Shown piece after piece: positions 1 through 5,553 of a DNA stretch of 8,676 bases (positions are counted from its first letter, which is position 1; the number at the start of each line of letters is the position of its first letter). Made by a program: the position numbers and the translations under genes. Under the pieces are notes generated by a model. That model saw only the letters and a program-made list of their open reading frames with translations, did no database searches and was not told where the DNA came from. This DNA is from Bryobacterales bacterium (lineage in GTDB: Bacteria > Acidobacteriota > Terriglobia > Bryobacterales > Bryobacteraceae), in NCBI GenBank assembly GCA_003154855.1, contig PMEV01000415.1, positions 13,246 to 21,921 of the forward strand, in the 5' to 3' direction.

Positions 1-641
1 TCGGCCGCCGGGTTCCAGAGGATCGCCCGGCCTTCGCCGTCGATCATGACGATGGCGGAAAGTGCACTGGTGCATACCCCTTGGAGGGTTGCCTCGCTCT
101 CGCGCAACGCATCCTCGGTCTGCTTGCGCCCGGTGACGTCCACCAGGACGGACCGCATACCGGTCGCCACACCCCTGTTGTCCTGAATCAGCACGTCGTG
201 AATCTCGAGAGTCAGGCGGCGGCCGTCGCTGCGAATGTAATCGCGCGGGAAGGGAACAAGGGCCTGCTGCCCCGACAACTTCCGCTGGTAGGCCTCCCGG
301 CTTTCCGATTGCAGGCCTCGCGAAACGAAGTCGAAGATGGATCTGCCCAGCATGGCGCCCGCGTCCACCCCCAGAAGGTCGCATTCAGCCTGGTTGACCC
401 AGCGGACGATGCCCTCTCGGTCCAACTCGTGGTAGGCTACCGGCCCTTGCTCGAAAAGGTCGCGGAATCGCTGCTCGCTCTCGATCAACTGGGACAGAGT
501 CCGATTCAGCCCGAGAGCCTCCAGTTGCTCCCTCAATGGCAGGGGCAGATCGCGCAGACTTGAAAAGCCGCCTTCCTTCGCCTGCGTCGCCGAACACTGC
601 GCCGGATCTTCACCAGCGCTTCGAGGACCGGTTTGCGGCAT
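1..641 (-). CDS. PAS-domain sensory/signalling protein, N-terminal part (runs off left edge)
   Basis: This is an open frame without a stop inside the window, giving 213 residues from ATG 641-639. A purine-rich AAGGA lies about 6 bases before the ATG, and an in-frame TGA at 656-654 rules out a longer start. Residues 1-50 are low-complexity and then helical. A first PAS domain covers about residues 53-165 (SEQRFRDLFEQGPVAYHELD, then GIVRWVNQAECDLLG, RDYIRSDGRRLTLEI) and ends in the typical PAC linker VDVTGRKQTEDALRESEATL. A second PAS begins at about residue 185 (SAIVMIDGEGRAILWNPAA) and is cut by the edge. PAS domains sense ligands, redox state or light. The output domain (histidine kinase, GGDEF or similar) lies outside the window, so the exact class cannot be given. 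No membrane segment or signal peptide is seen, so the visible part is probably cytoplasmic. The PAS call is firm; the output function is unknown. Confidence 0.9.
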   Translation of the reverse strand, partial: MPQTGPRSAGEDPAQCSATQAKEGGFSSLRDLPLPLREQLEALGLNRTLSQLIESEQRFRDLFEQGPVAYHELDREGIVRWVNQAECDLLGVDAGAMLGRSIFDFVSRGLQSESREAYQRKLSGQQALVPFPRDYIRSDGRRLTLEIHDVLIQDNRGVATGMRSVLVDVTGRKQTEDALRESEATLQGVCTSALSAIVMIDGEGRAILWNPAA

Positions 642-653
642 TGGAATTCCTTG

Positions 654-794
654 TCAAACCCGAAGGTCCGGGGCTGTCTGGAATCGGCAAGGGCGCGCAG
701 AGCGGCCATGCTTCAGACAGGCCAGGAGCTTCTTGCGGTTGGCGCGCCGGACCACACGCCGGCGGATCTGGTAGCGCTCGGGGACGTACTCCAC
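654..794 (-). pseudogene. possible coding remnant or short ORF upstream of the PAS gene
   Basis: A minus-strand frame ending at TGA 656-654 has coding-like codons, with mostly G or C in third positions. It reads about VEYVPERYQIRRRVVRRANR followed by a basic KKLLACLKHGR segment. It is in the same frame as the PAS gene that starts 12 bases further on. The only possible starts are GTG 794 or TTG 797, and neither has a ribosome binding site. The open frame reaches back only to a TGA near 860. It may be the degraded C-terminus of a lost gene, a small basic protein of 46 residues, or chance. I do not recognise a family. Confidence 0.25.
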
Positions 795-1024
795 CAACCG
801 GAGGTAGGGGTGAACGGAGAAACAAGAGCATCTCCCGGGTACATTCTGAATATTTCACAGGAGAGGCGAGAACACAAGGGAAACATGCCGGGATCTCCGA
901 AACAGTTTGCCTGCATCCGTTCAAAAACGGAAGACCGCGGTGGTGTTTCCAACGAATTGCGGACCCAGAGCCGGTTGCTTCCGCGGCCTGGCGCTCTAGC
1001 CCCAATACCGTTCACTTTGTCTTC

Positions 1025-1116
1025 GTAGGGCGGACCTCCTGGTCCGCGGGACGACGTCCTCGTCGGCCCAGAGGCCGGACCTGGAGGTCCGGCGCGGTCC
1101 AGGAGGACCGCCCTAC
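1025..1116. repeat. REP-like nested palindromic element
   Basis: The outer arms, 24 bases each at 1025-1048 and 1093-1116, are inverted repeats with only two mismatches (positions 1034/1107 and 1043/1098). Each arm folds on itself: GCGGACC-TCCT-GGTCCGC at 1030-1047 and GCGGTCC-AGGA-GGACCGC at 1094-1111. Between them lies a third, perfect hairpin, GCCGGACCT-GG-AGGTCCGGC (1074-1093), and a weaker one, GACGA...TCGTC (1050-1064). The repeated core is GGACC or its complement. This build resembles REP/BIME-type intergenic repeats, which are mobilised in trans by RAYT transposases and can act in transcript stability or termination. Only one copy is in the window, so its dispersal in the genome is inferred. 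The two mismatches swap A for T while each arm's own hairpin stays paired, which suggests the small hairpins are what is conserved. Confidence 0.75.
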
Positions 1117-1255
1117 AGAACAGGACTGGGGCTGGGAGACCGCATTGGCTTTGCCGATCGGGAAAAAGGCGGCGGCGGGAAAAAGTGTAAGCAGAGTCTC
1201 TTGAAATGAGGCACTTCCGAGTTTTTATGTACGCGAAATAATCAGGGATGGCTCT

Positions 1256-1281
1256 TTCCAGGCTACTGTAGTCGCCTGGAA
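1256..1281. other. near-perfect inverted repeat (hairpin or operator)
   Basis: TTCCAGGC (1256-1263) pairs with GCCTGGAA (1274-1281). Inside, ACT and AGT can also pair around a GT centre, with one T/C mismatch between the two stems. No T-run follows on either strand, so it is not an ordinary intrinsic terminator. It lies about 155 bases before the DUF3494 start codon and could be an operator or a leader structure. Its function is unknown. Confidence 0.45.
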
Positions 1282-1307
1282 TGGAAAGTGATAAGTCCAG
1301 CGGTTCC

Positions 1308-1323
1308 ATGGTACTGATGGTAC
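1308..1323. promoter_or_regulatory. direct repeat ATGGTAC-TG-ATGGTAC upstream of the DUF3494 gene
   Basis: Two identical 7-mers (1308-1314 and 1317-1323) with a 9-base period lie about 115 bases before the start codon. Close direct repeats of this period can bind tandem regulators of the OmpR/PhoB kind. That is only a suggestion, as no regulator gene is adjacent. Confidence 0.25.
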
Positions 1324-1356
1324 GACACTGCTTCTCGGGCACCGGAGTTCTGGAGC

Positions 1357-1362
1357 TAAAAT
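1357..1362 (+). promoter_or_regulatory. candidate -10 box of the DUF3494 gene
   Basis: TAAAAT matches the bacterial -10 consensus at five of six positions and lies in the only AT-rich patch of the upstream region, about 75 bases before the ATG. No good -35 box is at the usual spacing; the nearest candidate, TTCTCG at 1332-1337, is poor. This is weak evidence. Confidence 0.2.
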
Positions 1363-1426
1363 ATTTTTTCAACGGAGGGGATTTGGGTGTAAGTTAAGAA
1401 CAGGTTTCGTCAAGAACCGAGCTGGC

Positions 1427-1432
1427 GGAGGG
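1427..1432 (+). promoter_or_regulatory. ribosome binding site of the DUF3494 gene
   Basis: GGAGGG lies four bases before ATG 1437 and is the strongest Shine-Dalgarno match in this part of the window. It fixes the start, and the encoded protein then begins directly with a signal peptide. Confidence 0.7.
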
Positions 1433-1436
1433 AAAC

Positions 1437-2201
1437 ATGGTACGTCTGGCTTGTGGCTTGCTGCTGTTTTCATTATCGGCGCCGACTCTCAACGCCGGTC
1501 CAATCCTTGGAAGTGCCAGCAGTTTCGCCGTGCTGGGCGCTTCGACGGTGACTAGCACCGATCTGACCGTCCTCTGGGGAAACCTAGGGGTCGGCCCGGG
1601 CACGTCGATCACGGGCTTTCCTCCGGGAATCGTTCACGGGACAATATACGACGGGGACGCGGTCGCGGACCAGGCTGAAGCCGACGCCCTTACGGCGTAT
1701 AACACCCTCGTAAAGCTCCCATCCGATTATAATCTGACTGGTGAGGATCTTGGAGGACTTACACTGCTGCCGGGCGTTTACACGTTCAATTCGTCGGCTC
1801 AGTTGACGGGTCAACTCCTTCTCAACATGGAGGGCGACTGCAATGCACGTTTCGTTTTTGTGATCGGGAGCACGCTTACGACGGCGAGCGGCGCCTCTGT
1901 GATCACAACGAACGGCACGTCCTGTGGCAACGTTTATTGGGTGCTTGGAAGCTCCGCCACTATCGGCTCAACCACCAACTTCCTGGGGAATATCCTCGCA
2001 GACGCTAGCATCACGCTGAATACCGGCGCGAATATTGCCGATGGCAGCGCGTTGGCTCTGACTGGCGCAGTTACGCTCGACGACAACGAGATCTCCCTGG
2101 GACTTTCCGGCGTCCCCGAACCCGGAACTGTAGCATTGGTTAGCGCCGGACTTTTCGGCCTGGGCTTACTCCGACGGACATCCAGGAAGCGCGCGACCTG
2201 A
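1437..2201 (+). CDS. secreted DUF3494 (ice-binding-like) protein with PEP-CTERM tail
   Basis: The product has 254 residues. Residues 1-20 form a signal peptide with probable cleavage after LNA20. Residues 21-222 match the DUF3494 / ice-binding-protein-like beta-helix family: it opens with ILGSASSFAVLGASTVTSTD, then has NLGVGPGTSITGFPPG, the AYNTL helix, LPGVYTF (residues 111-117), the FVFVIGSTLTT strand, and NVYWVLGSSATIG with NFLGNILADASITL. C135 and C163 could form a disulfide. The C-terminus is a complete PEP-CTERM signal: VPEPG at 226-230, a hydrophobic stretch, then a basic RRTSRKR end. Known members of the fold bind ice and are secreted or surface-attached, while many other DUF3494 proteins have no tested ice activity. 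PEP-CTERM proteins are exported by Sec and processed by an exosortase, usually in exopolysaccharide-producing bacteria; no exosortase gene is in this window. The family and sorting calls are strong; ice binding itself is inferred. Confidence 0.92.
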   Translation: MVRLACGLLLFSLSAPTLNAGPILGSASSFAVLGASTVTSTDLTVLWGNLGVGPGTSITGFPPGIVHGTIYDGDAVADQAEADALTAYNTLVKLPSDYNLTGEDLGGLTLLPGVYTFNSSAQLTGQLLLNMEGDCNARFVFVIGSTLTTASGASVITTNGTSCGNVYWVLGSSATIGSTTNFLGNILADASITLNTGANIADGSALALTGAVTLDDNEISLGLSGVPEPGTVALVSAGLFGLGLLRRTSRKRAT

Positions 2202-2289
2202 CCGCGCGGGAGGGCGAGGCGGTCTGCAGGCTGGCCGAAACGGCGTGAAGTGTCTCTCGCAGGCTCGCGTCGCCGGGAGCGGGCCGGAT

Positions 2290-3303
2290 TCAATCCGCCG
2301 GGTGCTTGTGTGCGAAGAGTAAAGAAAGCCCGATGGAGGTCAGGATCACCACGACGATGATGGCCAGGGAGACGTAGGTCGGGAACTGGCCGGCAGAGAC
2401 GCGGTTGAGCCAGAGCATCTTGAGGCCGATGAAGACCAGGACGACCGAGATGCCGTACTTCAGCAGGTAGAACTTGTCGACCGCACCGGCCAGCAGGAAG
2501 TAGGCCGAGCGCAGGCCCAGGATGGCGAAGATGTTCGAGGTGAAGATGACCAGCGGCTCGCGGGTGACGGCGAAAATGGCCGGCACCGAGTCGACGGCGA
2601 ACAGGATGTCGGTCATCTCGAGGGAGAGCAGCACGATCATGAGGGGGGTGGCGTAGGGGACGCCGTTCAGCTTCACCCAGAAGCGCGCGCCATGCAGTTC
2701 GGCGGTCACTGGCACCCAGCGGCGAAATAGGCGGATGACGCGGTTCTTCTCGGGCTCGACCCGCTCATCGCCGGTGAAGAGTAGTTTTATCCCGGTGAAG
2801 ACCAGGAAGAGCCCCAGCAGCATCACGACCCACTGAAAGCGAATGAGGGCCACGCCGGCGCCGATGAATGCGCCACGACAGACGAGCGCGCCCAGGATGC
2901 CGAAGAACAGCACGCGGTGCTGGAGGTGGTTGGGGACGGCGAAGTAGCGGAAGATCAGTACGAAGACGAAGAGGTTGTCCACCGAGAGGGACCACTCGAC
3001 CACGTAGCCGGTCAGGTACTCGAGCGTGGTTTGCGCGGCCATCTTTCCCGCATTCCAGCCGGGGATGGAGGCGAATCGGGGATCGACGCTCAAGCGCCAG
3101 TGGGCAAAGCCGTAGACCACGCCGGCGAAGAGCATGGCCAGAGCGAACCAGACGGCGCACCAGAGGGCGGCTTCGCGCATGGAGATGGCGTGCGCCCGGC
3201 GGTGAAACACCCCCAGGTCCACCACGAGCAGCGCCAGAACGAGAACGGTGAAGGCGGCGTAATACTGCCAGTACTGGGCGAAGGGGAAGAGGGTGAGGCT
3301 CAT
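2290..3303 (-). CDS. TerC/Alx family integral membrane protein
   Basis: The product has 337 residues and about nine hydrophobic segments. It carries the two acidic signatures of the TerC family: EWSLSVDNLFVFVLIF (residues 103-118) and EMTDILFAVDSVPAIFAVT (229-247). The length and order match the Alx-like subgroup (redox/pH-induced membrane proteins, about 320-340 residues). Characterised relatives in E. coli (Alx) and Bacillus act in manganese export or in metal loading of exported proteins, so a metal transport role at the inner membrane is likely. ATG 3303-3301 is the only start after an in-frame TGA at 3330-3328, but there is no clear Shine-Dalgarno sequence. The 76-base gap to the upstream gene is too short for the full Mn riboswitch (yybP-ykoY) seen before some relatives. 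It converges with the DUF3494 gene, 88 bases apart, with no obvious terminator between them. Confidence 0.93.
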   Translation of the reverse strand: MSLTLFPFAQYWQYYAAFTVLVLALLVVDLGVFHRRAHAISMREAALWCAVWFALAMLFAGVVYGFAHWRLSVDPRFASIPGWNAGKMAAQTTLEYLTGYVVEWSLSVDNLFVFVLIFRYFAVPNHLQHRVLFFGILGALVCRGAFIGAGVALIRFQWVVMLLGLFLVFTGIKLLFTGDERVEPEKNRVIRLFRRWVPVTAELHGARFWVKLNGVPYATPLMIVLLSLEMTDILFAVDSVPAIFAVTREPLVIFTSNIFAILGLRSAYFLLAGAVDKFYLLKYGISVVLVFIGLKMLWLNRVSAGQFPTYVSLAIIVVVILTSIGLSLLFAHKHPAD

Positions 3304-3379
3304 GGGCGCGCTGGGAGCCCACTGGGATCATTTGCCTGCATACAGTCCTTTTTTAACATGGCTGGGGGCCGGGGCGCGG

Positions 3380-4240
3380 CTAGTGTCTACCCGGCGCCCT
3401 GGTGGACAGCTTCCACTTCGGCGAGGGAGGGGCATCCGCGGCGCACTGGTCCACTTCGGCCACCGACGAGCCGGCTTCGACCTTGGTCACCCGCACCGAC
3501 CACCAGCGGGCACCCGCAGGTCTGAAGGGGTAAAACTCCATGCCTGGCCTCACCCCGTTGGCGCTCCCGGCGTTCAGGACGACCGGCGTAACATGGCCCT
3601 TTGATTCGCACCCGCTCACTCCCTGGGTCCGGCTCATCCCGACCGATGAGATGCGCGTCCTGATCGGAACCGCCAGCAAGAGGTTGCGGTATTCGGCCGG
3701 AATGTCCGGAGCGCCGCGCGTGGCCTTCCGTTCATCTCCTCTTCTAAGGAGGAACTCACCGAAAACCTCATGGCGCGGCTCGAAACCCGCGTTAACGTCG
3801 TGCACAAACGCCCGCATCTTGTCGGAAGCAATCAGGTAGTGCCGAACGCCCCAGAGTACCGAAATCAGCTCGGAATCAATTCCCACATAGTGCTCGCGCC
3901 CGTTCGGAAGCTCCTGCCGGAGCTTGAGCCTGGCGCCGGTTGCCTCGACCCCGCCGTAGTTCAGATCATAGAGTCCGAGACATCCGTGCCAGCGGTAGGC
4001 GAATCCCGACTTCGGAGCTGCGAGCAGGGTCACGCTCACTCCCAGGCCGTCACCCCAATAGTACTCACCAGCCCATTCGTGTCCTTTAAGCTGCGCCAAT
4101 TCTTCCCTGATTCGTTCCTCGCGTGCGTCGGCGGCAGCCTGAGAAGCGGCGGATAGCTTTTCGTCGGGCTGCCCGGCGGCCAAGCAAGCGCCCACCGCCG
4201 CGGTGAGAGCCAGCAGGACCGGCGTTCGAGTCCGTTTCAT
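3380..4240 (-). CDS. exported, probable lipoprotein of unknown function with FlgT-C-like tail domain
   Basis: The product has 286 residues and I do not recognise a named family for the whole protein. Residues 1-23 are a signal sequence: basic MKRTRT, hydrophobic core, then VGAC with C19, which fits a lipobox loosely; cleavage by signal peptidase I is also possible. Residues 27-55 are a charged helix. Residues 56-170 form a W/Y/G-rich beta-sheet-like region (EWAGEYYWGDGLGVSVTLL, FAYRWHGCLGLYDLNYGGVE). Residues 217-265 (VTPVVLNAGSANGVRPGMEF ... VRVTKVEAGSSVAEV) resemble the small barrel found at the C-terminus of FlgT and related envelope proteins; this is resemblance only. It lies 76 bases upstream of the TerC gene on the same strand and may be co-transcribed. 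It diverges from the mannan operon. The ribosome binding site is weak. Acting in the cell envelope is an inference. Confidence 0.8.
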   Translation of the reverse strand: MKRTRTPVLLALTAAVGACLAAGQPDEKLSAASQAAADAREERIREELAQLKGHEWAGEYYWGDGLGVSVTLLAAPKSGFAYRWHGCLGLYDLNYGGVEATGARLKLRQELPNGREHYVGIDSELISVLWGVRHYLIASDKMRAFVHDVNAGFEPRHEVFGEFLLRRGDERKATRGAPDIPAEYRNLLLAVPIRTRISSVGMSRTQGVSGCESKGHVTPVVLNAGSANGVRPGMEFYPFRPAGARWWSVRVTKVEAGSSVAEVDQCAADAPPSPKWKLSTRAPGRH

Positions 4241-4297
4241 CCGCGATCAGCATATCACAAGGGATGCGCCGGAGAGCGGCGGATGGCGGAGGCCGTG

Positions 4298-4303
4298 TAT
4301 GAT
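4298..4303 (+). promoter_or_regulatory. candidate -10 box of the mannan-sugar operon
   Basis: TATGAT matches the -10 consensus at five of six positions, 60 bases before the preferred ATG. There is no good -35 box at 17 bases' spacing, so an activator or another sigma factor could be needed. It places the likely transcription start near 4310, inside the inverted repeat at 4308-4325. Confidence 0.3.
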
Positions 4304-4307
4304 GGTT

Positions 4308-4325
4308 TCGATCCGTGAAGATCGA
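4308..4325. promoter_or_regulatory. inverted repeat, possible operator before the mannan-sugar operon
   Basis: TCGATC and GATCGA are separated by six bases (CGTGAA). This perfect 18-base dyad lies between the candidate -10 box and the phosphorylase start codon, where a repressor site would be expected. It also lies in the gap between two divergent genes. The dyad is seen directly; the regulator is unknown. Confidence 0.35.
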
Positions 4326-4362
4326 TTGGGAAGGCCCGCGATGGGCTTCCCCGGGGGAGGAT

Positions 4363-5553
4363 ATGACGCAAGCGGAGTTTCAGATTCGGGGAGAGCGGCT
4401 GTTTCGGGCGCACGAGAGCCTGATCCTGCGCCGCAACGAGCCGTTGCCCGATTCGAATGGCTGGTTCGAACGATACCGGTATCCGGTTCTGACGGCGGCG
4501 CACACGCCGCTCTTCTGGCGCTACGATCTGGACGGGAGGAGCAACCCGTTTCTGATGGAGCGGCTGGGAATCAACGCCGCGTTCAACGTGGGCGCGATGG
4601 AGTGGAACGGCGGCGTGGTTCTGATGGTGCGAGTGGAGGGCGTGGACCGGAAATCGTTCTTCGCGGTGGCCGAAAGCGCCAACGGAATCGAGGGGTTCCG
4701 CTTCTGGGACTACCCGGTGGCGATGCCCGAGGGCGCCGACCCGGAGACCAACGTCTACGACATGCGGCTGGTGGCGCACCAGGACGGCTGGATCTACGGC
4801 CTGTTCTGCGCGGAGCGGAAAGATCCGGCGGCGCCTCCCGGCGACCTGTCGAGCGCGGTGGCCCAGTGCGGCATCGCGCGCACACGGGACTTGAAGACGT
4901 GGGAGCGGCTGGACGACCTGAAGACGCCCTCCGCGCAGCAGCGCAATTGCGTCCTGCATCCGGAGTTTGTCAACGGCCAGTACGCTTTCTACACGCGGCC
5001 GCAAGACAGTTTCATCGAGGCGGGCAGCGGCGGGGGCATCGGCTGGGGGCTGGCGGCGAACATGGAGCACGCGGCGATCGAGAAAGAGACGATCATCGAG
5101 CGCCGCGAATACCACACCATCAATGAAGTGAAGAACGGGCTGGGGCCGGCGCCGATCAAGACGGAAAAAGGCTGGCTGCACCTGGCGCATGGAGTGCGGA
5201 ATACGGCGGCCGGTTTGCGCTATGTCCTGTACTGCTTCCTGTGCGACCTGGAAGCTCCCTGGCGGGTGATCGCCAAGCCGGGCGGCTATTTCCTGGCGCC
5301 GGAAGGAGAAGAGCGGGTCGGCGATGTGTCGAACGTGACGTTCTCGAGTGGCTGGGTGCGGCGCGGCGACGAGGTTCTGATTTACTACGGGGCGTCCGAC
5401 ACGCGCACTAACGTGGCCGGCACGACGGTCGAGAGGCTGCTCGACTACGTGGCGAATACGCCTCCGGACCCGCTGCGCTCGGCCCTGTGCGTGCAGCAGC
5501 GGATCGCGCTGATCGAACGGAACCTGCGGTTTCTGGGAGAGAAAAGGTCATGA
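4363..5553 (+). CDS. GH130 4-O-beta-D-mannosyl-D-glucose phosphorylase (EC 2.4.1.281)
   Basis: The product has 396 residues, about the usual length of the family. It splits beta-1,4-mannosylglucose with phosphate into alpha-mannose 1-phosphate and glucose in the cytoplasm. The family's whole conserved series is present: RYRYPVLTAAHTPLFWRYDL (37-56), NPFLMERLGINAAFN (61-75), VEGVDRKSFFAVAESANGIE (91-110), TNVYDMRL (129-136), CAERKDPAAPPGDLSSA (149-165), LHPEFVNGQYAFYTRPQDSF (198-217), GSGGGIGWGL, GWLHLAHGVRNTAAGLRYVL (270-289), and GDVSNVTFSSGW with YYGASDTR. D133 in the TNVYD motif is the expected proton-donor aspartate. The ATG at 4363 follows GGGGGAGG with short spacing and fits the relatives' N-termini. 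A GTG at 4315 in the same frame would add 16 unconserved residues and has no ribosome binding site. The last codons overlap the epimerase start (ATGA), so the two genes are translationally coupled. No signal peptide. Confidence 0.95.
   Translation: MTQAEFQIRGERLFRAHESLILRRNEPLPDSNGWFERYRYPVLTAAHTPLFWRYDLDGRSNPFLMERLGINAAFNVGAMEWNGGVVLMVRVEGVDRKSFFAVAESANGIEGFRFWDYPVAMPEGADPETNVYDMRLVAHQDGWIYGLFCAERKDPAAPPGDLSSAVAQCGIARTRDLKTWERLDDLKTPSAQQRNCVLHPEFVNGQYAFYTRPQDSFIEAGSGGGIGWGLAANMEHAAIEKETIIERREYHTINEVKNGLGPAPIKTEKGWLHLAHGVRNTAAGLRYVLYCFLCDLEAPWRVIAKPGGYFLAPEGEERVGDVSNVTFSSGWVRRGDEVLIYYGASDTRTNVAGTTVERLLDYVANTPPDPLRSALCVQQRIALIERNLRFLGEKRS

Larger units (their letters stand above)
642..1436. 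other. long intergenic region without a confident gene
   Basis: This gap of about 795 bases separates the leftward PAS gene from the rightward DUF3494 gene. Several open frames cross it, but they run through the palindromic element at 1025-1116, lack ribosome binding sites and look non-coding by composition. It holds the possible remnant at 654-794, the nested palindrome, a hairpin at 1256-1281 and a direct repeat at 1308-1323. Nothing else recognisable was found at 795-1024. Two divergent promoters must lie here, but I see no strong consensus match for either. Confidence 0.6.

Noticed and set aside
906..916. 11-base match TTTGCCTGCAT, repeated at 3331-3341
   Set aside because: Two copies of 11 bases in different contexts can be chance; flanks do not align and no function is suggested.
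1318..1331. Sigma-54 promoter-like TGGTACG...TGC before the PEP-CTERM gene
   Set aside because: Sigma-54 promoters control many PEP-CTERM genes, but the GG-to-GC spacing here is 9 bases and not the required 10, and the -12 half is poor.
713..1372. Long open frame on the minus strand (219 codons)
   Set aside because: It runs straight through the palindromic element, has no ribosome binding site and no natural-looking protein sequence.
2190..2208. CGCGCG-N7-CGCGCG hairpin at the end of the DUF3494 gene as terminator
   Set aside because: It overlaps the stop codon and is not followed by a T-run on either strand.
2868..3251. Open frame on the plus strand inside the TerC gene
   Set aside because: Arginine-rich antisense shadow of a well-supported gene.
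3304..3379. Manganese riboswitch (yybP-ykoY) before the TerC/Alx gene
   Set aside because: The gap is only 76 bases and I see neither the conserved loops nor a terminator hairpin.
4315..4362. GTG start that would add 16 residues to the phosphorylase
   Set aside because: No ribosome binding site, the residues do not resemble relatives, and the GTG lies inside the dyad; ATG 4363 is preferred.
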